From: Prosthecobacter algae
GTDB lineage: Bacteria > Verrucomicrobiota > Verrucomicrobiia > Verrucomicrobiales > Verrucomicrobiaceae
DNA length: 64,000 bases
Assembly (NCBI RefSeq): GCF_039542385.1
Contig: NZ_BAABIA010000010.1
Location: 62,001 to 126,000, forward strand
Direction: 5' to 3'
The translations under genes and the position numbers were made by a program. The notes beneath the pieces were generated by a model that saw only the letters and a list, made by a program, of their open reading frames with translations, was not told where the DNA came from and did not search any database. Of the stretch, positions 26,053-34,703 are shown piece by piece; position 1 is the stretch's first letter, and each line of letters begins with the position of its first letter.

Positions 26053-27753
26053 ATGCGCTTCCTTGCCTGCTGCCTGTGCCTCACGGTCTCCCTTCACGCT
26101 GCTCCGGACCTGATTTTGCATCATGGCCGCGTCATCACCGTGGATGAAAAGTTCAGTTATGCCGAAGCGGTGGCAGTGGAGGCAGGGCGCATCGTCGCGG
26201 TGGGCAGCAATGACGAGGTGCTGGCGCTGAAGGCTGAAACGACGCAGCTCCTGGATCTCGGTGGCAAGACCTTGCTGCCCGGCCTCATGGATTCGCATGT
26301 GCATGCGGCCGCCGCGATGACGGAGTTTGACCATGAGATTCCCACCATGGAAACCATCGCCGAGGTGCTGGTCTACATCCGCACACGGGTGGCGGCCTCC
26401 AAGCCGGGCGACCTCATCGGCCTGCGGCAGATTTTCATCACGCGGCTGGAAGAGCGCCGTTACCCGACCCGGGCCGAACTGGACCAAGTGGCTCCTGAAA
26501 ATCCGGTGGTCTTTTCCACCGGGCCCGATGCCATGTGCAACAGCTTGGCTCTGAAGCTGGGAAAGATTGACCGTGACTTCAAGTTGCCAGAAGGCCATCC
26601 CGGCAAGGTTGAAAAGGATGACGCAGGCCAACCCACCGGCCTGCTGCGTGGCTTTGCTCCAACGATCAAAGCTCCACGCAAAGAGAAGTCCCCCACTGCC
26701 GAGGACACCTACCGGCGCACCTTGGAGTTGTTTCGCGACTACGCCTCGGTCGGCCTAACCACGATTGCGGACAGAAACTCCAGCGCCAGCCTGCTTTCGC
26801 TTTATCAAAAGATGCGGGATCAAAAAGAACTGCCGGTGCGGGTGCGAGTCTCCATGGGGCTGAATGCCATGAGCCTCTGGCCGGCGATGGAGAAGTCCAT
26901 GGAGGAGATCATCCAGCATCCGCTGACGAAGCCGGATGCGGAGTTGCAAATCATCGGCACAAAGGTGTTTCTCGATGGAGGTATGCTGACGGGCAGCTCC
27001 TTCATGAGCAAACCCTGGGGCGTGAGCGAGGCCTATGGCATCAGCGACCCCACGTATCGAGGTGAGCAAAAGATCCCGGCGGACCGTCTGCGCCAGATGG
27101 TGGCGAAGATCACCGGGGCGGGGCTGCAGTTCACCGCGCACTCCGTGGGGGATGCGGCGGTGGCCACGCTGCTGGGGGTTTATGAGGACGTGGATCGTGA
27201 AGGGTCCATCCGCGCCAGCCGCAGCAGCGTCACGCATTGCAACTTCATGCAGCCGGAGTCCATCGCCCGCGCGGCGAAACTGGGCGTGTGTGTGGACCTG
27301 CAACCCATCTGGCTGCACATGGATGGCCGCACCTTGACCGGCCACTTTGGCGAGGAGCGCATGAAGCTGTTTCAGCCCCTGCGCGCCTGCTTTGATCAAA
27401 ACGTCATCGTCGGCGGTGGCAGTGACCACATGCAGAAAATCGGCTCCTTTCGCAGTGTGAACCCCTACAATCCCTGGCTGGGCATGTGGACGGCGGTCAC
27501 CCGCCAGGCACGCAAGTTGGACCGCCCGGTGCACCTCGAAAACGCCCTTACCCGGGAAGAGGCGCTGCGCCTTTACACGACCAACAATGCCTACCTGCTG
27601 AAACTGGAGAAGGAGACCGGCTCCATCAAAGAGGGCAGGCTGGCAGACCTGATCCTGGTGGATCGAGATCCGCTCACCTGCCCCATTGAAGACCTCCCGC
27701 AGACCGTCGTTTTGAAAACTTGGTTAGGCGGGAAGGTGGTGTTTGAGAAGTAA
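26053..27753 (+). CDS. Secreted YtcJ-like amidohydrolase (Amidohydro_3)
   Basis: A 566-residue metal-dependent hydrolase with a short signal peptide (RFLACCLCLTVSLHAAP). DLILHHGRVITVDE and LLDLGGKTLLPGLMDSHVHA contain the H-x-H metal motif. A second His group is in FTAHSVGDAAVATLLG, and GGGSDHMQK gives the catalytic Asp. The end LKLEKETGSIKEGRLADLIL is the typical closing strand of amidohydrolases. The YtcJ subgroup is of uncertain substrate; amide or imide hydrolysis is the usual guess. It converges on the sialate O-acetylesterase gene with an 18-base gap, and begins near the divergent SMP-30 gene. Confidence 0.87.
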   Translation: MRFLACCLCLTVSLHAAPDLILHHGRVITVDEKFSYAEAVAVEAGRIVAVGSNDEVLALKAETTQLLDLGGKTLLPGLMDSHVHAAAAMTEFDHEIPTMETIAEVLVYIRTRVAASKPGDLIGLRQIFITRLEERRYPTRAELDQVAPENPVVFSTGPDAMCNSLALKLGKIDRDFKLPEGHPGKVEKDDAGQPTGLLRGFAPTIKAPRKEKSPTAEDTYRRTLELFRDYASVGLTTIADRNSSASLLSLYQKMRDQKELPVRVRVSMGLNAMSLWPAMEKSMEEIIQHPLTKPDAELQIIGTKVFLDGGMLTGSSFMSKPWGVSEAYGISDPTYRGEQKIPADRLRQMVAKITGAGLQFTAHSVGDAAVATLLGVYEDVDREGSIRASRSSVTHCNFMQPESIARAAKLGVCVDLQPIWLHMDGRTLTGHFGEERMKLFQPLRACFDQNVIVGGGSDHMQKIGSFRSVNPYNPWLGMWTAVTRQARKLDRPVHLENALTREEALRLYTTNNAYLLKLEKETGSIKEGRLADLILVDRDPLTCPIEDLPQTVVLKTWLGGKVVFEK

Positions 27754-27771
27754 GACCGGAAGTGCCTGAGC

Positions 27772-29322
27772 TTATTCCTTCGGCTTCGTCGTCATCGGGA
27801 AGTCGTCTGTGCGGAAGGGGGTCACGGGCAGACCTTCGATGCTGAGGAGGTTGCACACGGGGTTGTTGGCCCAGGCATAACGGACGGCCACAGGCTTGGC
27901 CACTTCGGTAGCGGTGACTTCCACTTTGTCGCGGCCCACGATCTTGGCGGTGGCCCAGACCCATTTCTTGTCTTCACCGCAGATGGCAAAACCCTTGACC
28001 TCGCTCACGTCCACGGTGCGCAGGGTGGAGCCGAAGGTGTCCAGGGTGACGGTGGCTTTGTTGCCTTCGATGGCCACGGATTTGTACTCAGGGCTGCGAT
28101 AGGGGAGCTTGAAGCCGTAGTCTTTCACCAGGGCAAGGCGAGCGAGACGTTCTGCCACGTCGCGCTTGTTTTTCGGGTGGATGTCGTTGGCTTCGCCGAG
28201 ATCAATGATGACGGCCTGACCGCCATTCTTGATGGCGTTCTGGGTCTTGGTCTGGCTTTCGCGCAGCTCGGCCCAGGCGCTGTCGCCAGGGGTGGGGACT
28301 TCAGCCATGAAGTCAGCCAACTGCACCCAGTAGAAGGGGAAATCGCCCTGCTTCCACTCTTTGCGCCAATGCTCGATCATGAACGGGAAGAGGGAACCGT
28401 ATTCATAAGCGCGTCCTGAATTGGACTCGCCCTGATACCAGATGGCCCCTTTGATGCCGTAACCGATGGTGGGCAGCAGTACACCGTTGTAGATGTTTCC
28501 AGGGCGGGCATTGCCCGTCAGCCAGCTTTGAGGAGAACTGGGCTGGCGAGGGATGGGCTGGCCAGCTTTTTTGGCTTCGTCCGCCTGGGTCTTCCACTTG
28601 GCCAGAGCCACTTCGTAGTCCTTTTTGGCTTTCTCAGAGTTCATGGCGGCTTCCGTTTTCACGGTGTTTTCCATGAGGCCTTTGAAGCGAGCATCTTTCT
28701 CCAACTCGTCACGACGCACCCAAGCTTCGGCAGCACTGCCGCCCCAGGCGTTGTTGATCAGGCCCACGGGCACATCCAGCATGCGATGCAGAACGCGGCC
28801 GTAGAAATAACCGACGGCGCTGAAAGGGCCAACGGTCTGCGGTGAGCATTCCACCCACTGACCTTTAAAATCCTGCTGCGGCTCCTGCGTGCCCACCTGG
28901 GGCACGGAGATGAGGCGGATATTTGGATACTTCGCCGTAGCGATTTCCAGATCCGCATCCCACGAGGCATTCACACTCCACTGCATGTTGGACTGTCCGG
29001 AGCAGATCCACACCTCACCGACGAGCACGTTCTTCAGCTCTTTGGTATTGGTGCCTTTGATGCCGATGGTGGCTGGCTGCGCATTGGCAGGCACGGCATC
29101 CAGCTTCACGGTCCATTTGCCATCCGCGCCTGCTTTGGCGGTTTTGGTCTGGCCTGCAAAGGTCACCGTCACCTCCGTGCCGGGCGTGTCCCAGCCCCAG
29201 ATTGGGTTGGCCTGCTTTTGCTGCAGGACCATGTTATCGCCAATGATGGCGGGCAGTTTGATTTCCGCCCTGGCCGAAAAGGCGAGGGCAGTGAGGAGTG
29301 AGGTGAGTGCGAGTGTGCGCAT
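27772..29322 (-). CDS. Secreted sialate O-acetylesterase-like SGNH esterase
   Basis: A 516-residue exported esterase. The signal peptide is RTLALTSLLTALAFSARAE. LPAIIGDNMVLQQKQANPIW opens the beta-sandwich domain usual for the SASA (DUF303) family. EVWICSGQSNMQW carries the SGNH nucleophile Ser in GQSNM. GLINNAWGGSAAEAWV supplies the Gly/Asn oxyanion elements, and GEANDIHPKNKRD supplies the catalytic Asp-x-x-His. The enzyme probably removes acetyl groups from sialic acid or from polysaccharides such as xylan; which one cannot be told. It is a single gene and fits with the sulfatases as part of a kit for decorated glycans. Confidence 0.88.
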   Translation of the reverse strand: MRTLALTSLLTALAFSARAEIKLPAIIGDNMVLQQKQANPIWGWDTPGTEVTVTFAGQTKTAKAGADGKWTVKLDAVPANAQPATIGIKGTNTKELKNVLVGEVWICSGQSNMQWSVNASWDADLEIATAKYPNIRLISVPQVGTQEPQQDFKGQWVECSPQTVGPFSAVGYFYGRVLHRMLDVPVGLINNAWGGSAAEAWVRRDELEKDARFKGLMENTVKTEAAMNSEKAKKDYEVALAKWKTQADEAKKAGQPIPRQPSSPQSWLTGNARPGNIYNGVLLPTIGYGIKGAIWYQGESNSGRAYEYGSLFPFMIEHWRKEWKQGDFPFYWVQLADFMAEVPTPGDSAWAELRESQTKTQNAIKNGGQAVIIDLGEANDIHPKNKRDVAERLARLALVKDYGFKLPYRSPEYKSVAIEGNKATVTLDTFGSTLRTVDVSEVKGFAICGEDKKWVWATAKIVGRDKVEVTATEVAKPVAVRYAWANNPVCNLLSIEGLPVTPFRTDDFPMTTKPKE

Positions 29323-29411
29323 GGATGGGTAAGAGAGCGGGGTAGTACGTCATCTCAAAGATGAACCCTTCGTAGATCCGAAAATAATGCAGGTCTCATC
29401 GTGTCTTAAAT

Positions 29412-29455
29412 GATGTCAAATTGACATCGATTTAAGGCGATGTAATATTAACATC
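29412..29455. promoter_or_regulatory. Twin operator palindromes of the VapBC module
   Basis: The perfect 17-base palindrome GATGTCAAATTGACATC at 29412-29428 and the imperfect copy GATGTAATATTAACATC at 29439-29455 begin 27 bases apart. The second ends immediately before the vapB start codon. Twin inverted repeats overlapping the promoter and start are the usual binding sites for VapB or the VapBC complex, giving autoregulation. Confidence 0.75.
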
Positions 29456-29713
29456 ATGACACGCACTCAAATTCAGCTCCCGGATGAGCTCTACCAACGA
29501 GCCAAAGCTCTGGCAGAGCAGAAAGAGCTTTCTCTGGCAGAGATTGCGAGGCGTGGAATTGAACTGTTTTTAGCTCGATTCCCACAGCCGACACCCGAAC
29601 CTCAAAAATGGGTTTTGCCGCAGGTGTCTGCGGGGCGCTCTTTGGTTCCGCTGGATCAATTAAGAGACATTTCCAGTGAGGAAGAATCCATGCGGGGCCT
29701 CACTCAGCCATGA
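29456..29713 (+). CDS. Ribbon-helix-helix antitoxin, VapB type
   Basis: An 85-residue antitoxin. The N-terminal 45 residues (RTQIQLPDELYQRAKALAEQ, then SLAEIARRGIELFL) match a MetJ/Arc/CopG ribbon-helix-helix DNA-binding fold. The tail, with QVSAGRSLVPLDQLRDIS, is the flexible toxin-binding part. It overlaps the PIN toxin gene by four bases (ATGA), the typical layout of vapBC. Twin palindromes just upstream fit autoregulation. The module is convergent with nuoC. Confidence 0.85.
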   Translation: MTRTQIQLPDELYQRAKALAEQKELSLAEIARRGIELFLARFPQPTPEPQKWVLPQVSAGRSLVPLDQLRDISSEEESMRGLTQP

Positions 29714-30153
29714 TAGCTCTCGACACGAACATTTTGCTGCCCGCTGTCAATGCAGACCATCCAGATCATGCGCGGGCGGTTTTGTTTGTGAACGGTTTGC
29801 TGGATAGTGATGAAGTGGCTATTTCGGAATTCGTTTTAGTCGAACTCTACGGATTGCTGCGAAATCCAGTGGTGCTTTCCAATCCGCTGAACGCTCCGGA
29901 AGCAGCGGCTGTTTGTGAGGCTTTTCGTTGTCACCCTCGATGGCAGACTTTGGGTTTTCCCCCGGACAGCAAGATGTTTCACGACCTGTATTGGCCACAT
30001 CTCCGCGTAAAAAATTTTGCGCGACGGAGAGCTTTTGACCTCCGAATTGCGCTGTCGCTCACGCTTCAAGGCGTCACAGAGTTTGCCACCGCGAATCTGA
30101 AGGACTTCGAAGGAATGGGTTTTAAGCGTGTCTGGAATCCACTCCAGGGATAA
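29710..30153 (+). CDS. PIN-domain toxin, VapC type
   Basis: A 147-residue PIN-domain ribonuclease expected to cut RNA, often tRNA or rRNA, when freed from its antitoxin. The acidic active-site residues are visible: Asp5 in ALDTNILL, Glu45 in LVELYGLLRNP, Asp110 in RRAFDLRIAL and the ATANLKDF group near 127-133. The length is normal for the family. It is translationally coupled to the ribbon-helix-helix antitoxin gene. All key residues are kept, so the toxin should be functional. Confidence 0.88.
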   Translation: MIALDTNILLPAVNADHPDHARAVLFVNGLLDSDEVAISEFVLVELYGLLRNPVVLSNPLNAPEAAAVCEAFRCHPRWQTLGFPPDSKMFHDLYWPHLRVKNFARRRAFDLRIALSLTLQGVTEFATANLKDFEGMGFKRVWNPLQG

Positions 30154-30170
30154 CCGCTGACGCCAAAAAA

Positions 30171-30740
30171 CTACTCCACTCGCTTCGCGCGTGGCTCGCG
30201 GGCCACGGTGTCTACGGCACCCGCGCTGGTGACGAAGGGGCCATCGGCCATGGGGGCGATGTTGGTGAAGCCGACTTCGGGCATGTCGCTGGGTTTGCCG
30301 GCAAGGGGGAAGTCTTTGCGCAGTGGGAAGTAAGGGTAACCTTCCCACATGAGGATCCGGCGCAGATCGGGGTGACCGGCGAATTTGATGCCCATCATGT
30401 CCCAGACTTCACGCTCATGCCAGTCGGCCGTGGGCCAGATATCGCTGACGGTGGCGGGCTCCTCTTCATCGGGGATCTGCGCCTTGATGCGCAGGTGCTG
30501 GTGATGGCCGTAGCCATACACTTCATAGACCATTTCAAAACGCGGCTCCTGGCCCATATGGTCCAGGCTGGAGATGTCCACCAGGTAGTCGAAATTCAGT
30601 TCATCGCGGCAGTATTTGAGCAGCGGCTTGGCACTGGCCAGGGAGACTTGCACGGTGTGCTCGCCCCGGAATTCGGTGGTGCTGAGGACGGCATCGCCGA
30701 ATTTTTCCTTCAGAGCGGTGACCATTTGCGCGGCGTTCAT
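30171..30740 (-). CDS. nuoC: NADH-quinone oxidoreductase subunit C
   Basis: The 30-kDa peripheral-arm subunit of respiratory complex I, 189 residues, close to the usual size of unfused NuoC. The signature is complete: HEREVWDMMGIKFAGHPDLR followed by RILMWEGYPYFPLRKDFPL. It sits 52 bases after nuoB on the same strand. nuoD, which normally follows, is absent; the next gene is the convergent vapC. The rest of complex I must be encoded elsewhere. Confidence 0.95.
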   Translation of the reverse strand: MNAAQMVTALKEKFGDAVLSTTEFRGEHTVQVSLASAKPLLKYCRDELNFDYLVDISSLDHMGQEPRFEMVYEVYGYGHHQHLRIKAQIPDEEEPATVSDIWPTADWHEREVWDMMGIKFAGHPDLRRILMWEGYPYFPLRKDFPLAGKPSDMPEVGFTNIAPMADGPFVTSAGAVDTVAREPRAKRVE

Positions 30741-30792
30741 GATGCGATTCGTGGCGGCTTGTTGACCTTTTGACGATTTTTGACCGGGCTAA

Positions 30793-31323
30793 TTAAGACA
30801 ACTCGTTGATGAGTTCCTGTTTCTGCTCGGAGATGGAGTGCTCGCCTTCGATTTTGCGCTGCAGGCGCATCAGGCCTTCCATGAGAGCTTCCGGGCGGGG
30901 AGGACAGCCGGAAATGTAAACGTCCACAGGGATGAGGTGATCAATGCCCTGAAGCACGGCGTAGCTGCGATACATGCCACCGCTGGAGGCGCAGGCACCC
31001 ATGGCGATGCACCACTTGGGCTCGGGCATCTGGTCCCAGACACGCTTCACGGCCAGCGCCATTTTGTAAGTCACCGTGCCGGCGACGATCATCACATCCG
31101 CCTGCCTTGGGGAAAAGCGCATCACCTCCATGCCGAAACGGCTGAGGTCATACCGGCTGCAAGCGGAGGCCATCATCTCGATAGCGCAGCAGGCCAGACC
31201 CATGGGCATGGGCCAGAGGGAATTCTTGCGCATCCAGTTGACCGCAGAATCCAGCTTCGTGACGACGACATTGCCCTCGATCTTGGAATCGTAAGAGGCT
31301 TCGGTTTCAGCAGGGGCGACCAT
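30793..31323 (-). CDS. nuoB: NADH-quinone oxidoreductase subunit B
   Basis: The complex I subunit that holds iron-sulfur cluster N2 at the quinone site, 176 residues. All four ligands are present: Cys45 and Cys46 in [10 protein letters not shown], Cys111 in [11 protein letters not shown] and Cys140 in [12 protein letters not shown]. It is followed by nuoC. nuoA is not upstream; instead there is a 106-base gap with a Crp-type palindrome and then an rlpA-like gene. So nuoBC is either a separate two-gene unit or part of a split operon. Confidence 0.96.
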   Translation of the reverse strand: MVAPAETEASYDSKIEGNVVVTKLDSAVNWMRKNSLWPMPMGLACCAIEMMASACSRYDLSRFGMEVMRFSPRQADVMIVAGTVTYKMALAVKRVWDQMPEPKWCIAMGACASSGGMYRSYAVLQGIDHLIPVDVYISGCPPRPEALMEGLMRLQRKIEGEHSISEQKQELINELS

Positions 31324-31386
31324 GGCTTGGGAAAAAGGGGTTAACGGTGGAAGAAATACGCCCCGGCTCCCCCCCCGGCAACCCGT

Positions 31387-31404
31387 TTGTGAAAGTTTTC
31401 ACAA
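31387..31404. promoter_or_regulatory. Crp/Fnr-type palindrome upstream of nuoB
   Basis: TTGTGAAAGTTTTCACAA has the form TGTGA-N6-TCACA, which is the core of Crp-family operators, and is symmetrical but for the central bases. It lies 64 bases upstream of the nuoB start and 26 bases after the rlpA stop. It may be an operator for nuoBC; the alternative is a hairpin ending the rlpA transcript, but there is no U-run. Confidence 0.5.
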
Positions 31405-31429
31405 GCTTCGCCTCGCCTGGAATCCGGGC

Positions 31430-32047
31430 TTAAAACGTCTTCAGGCCGGGAGGAGTGGCCGAAGCCCCTCCATACGAGGGTGCCATCGGTGCGGAAGATG
31501 GCGCAGGCTGCTGCACCTGATAGCTAGGGACAGAATAGGCTGGTGGGGTGGATTTAGGGGTGTAACCGCCGTAGGCCGGCTGCGGTGAATAAGCTGGAGG
31601 TGTGGCGGCGGGCTGGGGGGAATAAGCGGGCTGCCGGGCATAGCCCCCATACTGAGGTTGGGCAGGGGCTCCGTAGTTTCCACGGGCAACGGATTTAGCC
31701 GTCACCTCCACCTGGCCCATCTGCATGTAGGGAATGCCGATGTGCTGGGCTGCAGCGCTGGAGAGATTGATCACGCGGCCCTGGTAATAGGGGAAGCGGT
31801 CATTGACGGTGACATTCACCGTGCGGCCATTGAGCATGTTTTTGACCGTCACGACCGTGCCAAAGGGCAGGGTGGTGTGGGCAGCGGTGTAGGCCTGGGG
31901 ATAATAGATCTCCCCCGAAGAGGTAGGCCGCCCTGTGTATTGGTCCGCGACATAGGAGGCCCATCCTTGCTCCCGGTGGGCAGGTGGACGAGAGGCGCAA
32001 CTGACCAGGGCCAGCATGGAGAGACAGAGAAACCAGCGACAAAACAT
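31430..32047 (-). CDS. RlpA-like septal/cell-wall lipoprotein
   Basis: A 205-residue lipoprotein. The start at 32047 gives MFCRWFLCLSMLALVSCAS, with lipobox Cys17. The double-psi beta-barrel follows: GWASYVADQYTGRPTSSGE, AAHTTLPFGTVVTVKNMLNG, VNDRFPYYQGRVINLSSAAA, the RlpA core with its conserved Asp. RlpA proteins bind or cleave naked glycan strands at the septum. The C-terminal half is a low-complexity Pro/Tyr/Gln/Ala tail with repeated YSPQPA and PPAYS units and replaces a SPOR domain, which is absent. It lies upstream of nuoB on the same strand. Confidence 0.85.
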   Translation of the reverse strand: MFCRWFLCLSMLALVSCASRPPAHREQGWASYVADQYTGRPTSSGEIYYPQAYTAAHTTLPFGTVVTVKNMLNGRTVNVTVNDRFPYYQGRVINLSSAAAQHIGIPYMQMGQVEVTAKSVARGNYGAPAQPQYGGYARQPAYSPQPAATPPAYSPQPAYGGYTPKSTPPAYSVPSYQVQQPAPSSAPMAPSYGGASATPPGLKTF

Positions 32048-32119
32048 GCAGGCATGGTTTTTACACACAGAAGTGCCCTTCGTCACTCTTAGAAATTAAG
32101 AAAGCTTCGACAATGGGGG

Positions 32120-32824
32120 CTAGGAGGATGCGGGAGATAGGCTGTCAGCCATGGCCCACTCCGTGTGGGAGATGAAGGCACCTTCCTTTAAAAAACGCTC
32201 CACAGCCCGCAGCACCCGCGGCCGCCACATCATGAATGTGTGGTCTGCCTGTGTGACCATGAAATCGGCCTGCCCCGCCACCCAACCTCCTGCGACGGTG
32301 ACGATGCCATCGGACTCGGGGCCTAAGAGATCGCGGAAAAGACTGATCACGGGCTTATTTCCCATGATGACCCCGGTGCCAGGAGGCACGGCACCCAGTC
32401 GACGAGGGGTGCTGGTTTCATCCACTCCTAGTTCATGAATGACGGGGCCTAACAAACGACGTAACCAGGGTGAATGCCCCAGCTCTGCCAGCACTTCGCT
32501 GCCTTGATTCGGCGGGCCTAACATCACGGTGCGGCCTAATGGGAAGGACGGATCTCGATTTTCTGCCCAGGCCCGGAACAAGATGCCGCCCAGGGAGTGA
32601 GTGACAAAATGCACGCGGGTGCCTTTGGTTAGTCGCAGTTTGGCCAGGGCCGGTTTCAGCCATTGATCCACCGCCGTTTGCACGGTGACGCGGCGGGAAG
32701 GGTAGCTAACGCTGATGACCTTGTAACCCGCGCGCCATAACCAGAAACGCAACGCCAGTAGGCTGCGAGGCGAACGCCCGAGCCCGTGGATCAGAACCAC
32801 GATGTCGCGCTGGGTAGGTTTCAT
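32120..32824 (-). CDS. Alpha/beta hydrolase, lipase-like
   Basis: A 234-residue hydrolase with no signal peptide. IVVLIHGLGRSPRSLLAL gives the oxyanion HG motif, and VHFVTHSLGGILFRAW gives the nucleophile Ser in THSLGG. An acidic residue in LGPESDGIVTV and His in TQADHTFMMW complete a plausible triad. It resembles acetyltransferase/lipase-like hydrolases of the PGAP1 or YpfH type. The substrate is unknown. It is divergent from the fucose-isomerase-like gene. Confidence 0.75.
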   Translation of the reverse strand: MKPTQRDIVVLIHGLGRSPRSLLALRFWLWRAGYKVISVSYPSRRVTVQTAVDQWLKPALAKLRLTKGTRVHFVTHSLGGILFRAWAENRDPSFPLGRTVMLGPPNQGSEVLAELGHSPWLRRLLGPVIHELGVDETSTPRRLGAVPPGTGVIMGNKPVISLFRDLLGPESDGIVTVAGGWVAGQADFMVTQADHTFMMWRPRVLRAVERFLKEGAFISHTEWAMADSLSPASS

Positions 32825-32901
32825 AAGTTAATAATGCAGCTAGATCATCTTTTGGTCAACCCGCGCCTGTGCAGGACAATCGGAGTTGGCCAGGGTCAAG
32901 A

Positions 32902-32958
32902 ATCGTCAAATACCCAGCAAGAATCAGCAGCAGCGTGGCATTGCCTGGGTGGGCTGCT
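32902..32958 (+). promoter_or_regulatory. Leader motif, copy 1 (possible structured RNA)
   Basis: The 30 bases at 32902-32931 match 27 of 30 positions of 36544-36573 ahead of the VCBS gene. AGCAAGAATC is conserved exactly and is followed by AGCAGC (32926-32931), which can pair with GCTGCT at 32953-32958. The motif begins 78 bases before the start codon of the fucose-isomerase-like gene, on the same strand. It fits no element I know. Confidence 0.4.
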
Positions 32959-32979
32959 TTGGAAGATGCTTAGGCGATC

Positions 32980-34584
32980 ATGCCCAACCATCGCACCATC
33001 CAGCTCGTCGCCAGCGGCGACCTCCGACTTTCTGCCAACCAAACCTGCTGGCCAGCCCAGAAGGCCATGGAAGACGCTTTGGCCAAGGCCCTCAAGGCCG
33101 AAGGGTATGAAGTCAAACGTGCGCATCCTTACGATGCCAAGAAAAAGCATGGCTTCATCGCCAGTCAGCGCGAAGGCATCGAAGTCTTTCGCACCGTGGA
33201 CCCCGATGCGCCCATCATCGTAGCGGAGGCGGTGTGGCAGTACTCGCATCACGTGCTAGCGGGGCTTAGCACGCATCGCGGGCCCATTTTGACCGTGGCG
33301 AACTGGAGCGGCCAGTGGCCCGGCCTCGTCGGCCTGCTGAATCTGAATGCCTCGCTGACCAAGGCGGGCGTGACCTACTCCACGCTCTGGAGCGAGACCT
33401 TCACGGACGCCTATTTTAAAAACGGCCTGCGTGAATGGCTCGATACGGGTGCAGTGACGCATGACCAGTCTCATGTGCGAGATCTTTCACTGTTAAAACT
33501 GCCGCAGGAAGATGAAAGCCTAGGCAGGGACTTCGGGCGTCGCTTCCGCAATCACAAGGCCATTCTTGGCGTCTTCGATGAAGGCTGCATGGGCATGTAC
33601 AATGCCATCATTCCGGACAATCTTTTTCATGCCACGGGCTGTTTTAAGGAGCGCCTCAGCCAGTCCAGCCTCTATGCGGCCATGCAGACCGTGAGCGATG
33701 AGGACGCGGCGGAGGCTTATGCCTGGCTGAAGAAGAAAGGATTGCAAATGCAGTTAGGTCTGAATGAGGCGACCGAGCTCACCGAGTCGCAGATTCTTCT
33801 TCAGTGCAAAATGTACATCGCCGCCGTGCGCATGGCGGATGAATTCGGCTGCGATGCCATCGGCATCCAGTATCAGCAGGGGCTGAAGGACCTCACCCCA
33901 GCCAGCGACTTGGTGGAGGGCATGCTCAACAACGCCGACCGCCCACCCGTGCGCAGTGTCGATGGCAAACGTGTGCTTTTTGAGGGGGAGGCCCTGCCGC
34001 ACTTCAACGAAGTGGACGAATGCGCCGGCCTGGATGGCCTCGTGACCTACCGGCTGTGGCGCGAGCTCGGCTTTGCCCCTGAAAACACCCTGCACGATCT
34101 CCGCTGGGGCCAGAAGTATAACAAAGATTATGTCTGGGTGCTCCTCATCAGCGGCGCGGCCCCTCCGGCCCATTTCATCGGCGGTTGGAAAGGAGCGAGC
34201 ACGGAACGCCAGCCCGCCATGTACTTCCGCCTCGGCGGTGGCACGATGAAGGGCATTAGCAAACCTGGCCACATCGTCTGGAGCCGCGTCTTCGTCATGG
34301 ATGGCGCGCTGCATTGCGACATCGGCGTGGCCGAGGTGGTCAAACTTCCTGCCGAGGAAACCGAACGCCGCTGGCAGGAAACCACCCCCCAGTGGCCCAT
34401 CATGCACGCCGTGCTGAAAGGCGTGTCGCGAGATCAGATGATGGCCCGCCACAAGTCCAACCACATCCAAGTCGTGTACACCCCCAATGAAAAGCAGGCG
34501 CATCGTGCTGCCCGCATCAAGGCCGCCGCCATGAGCGAACTGGGCATCCATACCAGCCTGTGTGGCGATGTGAAGCTGGGGTGA
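32980..34584 (+). CDS. L-fucose isomerase-like protein
   Basis: A 534-residue cytoplasmic protein related to L-fucose and L-arabinose isomerases, which interconvert aldoses and ketoses using Mn2+. The three-domain layout fits: an N-terminal Rossmann-like part with [20 protein letters not shown], a middle with [33 protein letters not shown], and a C-terminal part with [20 protein letters not shown]. Acidic residues (for example Glu in NEVDE) and the late His fit metal ligands, but the sequence is divergent from true FucI, so the substrate may differ. A conserved leader motif precedes it, and a RAYT element follows. Confidence 0.72.
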   Translation: MPNHRTIQLVASGDLRLSANQTCWPAQKAMEDALAKALKAEGYEVKRAHPYDAKKKHGFIASQREGIEVFRTVDPDAPIIVAEAVWQYSHHVLAGLSTHRGPILTVANWSGQWPGLVGLLNLNASLTKAGVTYSTLWSETFTDAYFKNGLREWLDTGAVTHDQSHVRDLSLLKLPQEDESLGRDFGRRFRNHKAILGVFDEGCMGMYNAIIPDNLFHATGCFKERLSQSSLYAAMQTVSDEDAAEAYAWLKKKGLQMQLGLNEATELTESQILLQCKMYIAAVRMADEFGCDAIGIQYQQGLKDLTPASDLVEGMLNNADRPPVRSVDGKRVLFEGEALPHFNEVDECAGLDGLVTYRLWRELGFAPENTLHDLRWGQKYNKDYVWVLLISGAAPPAHFIGGWKGASTERQPAMYFRLGGGTMKGISKPGHIVWSRVFVMDGALHCDIGVAEVVKLPAEETERRWQETTPQWPIMHAVLKGVSRDQMMARHKSNHIQVVYTPNEKQAHRAARIKAAAMSELGIHTSLCGDVKLG

Positions 34585-34703
34585 GGGCGGTGAGGTGCTT
34601 CTGGCTTTGGCTTGGGACCAATTTCGGTGCTGGGTTTGTGGGGCGGAGATTCGCCTCCTTTGGATGTGAGTCTTTCTCCATGGCTCGCGTGTGTTTTGGC
34701 CAA

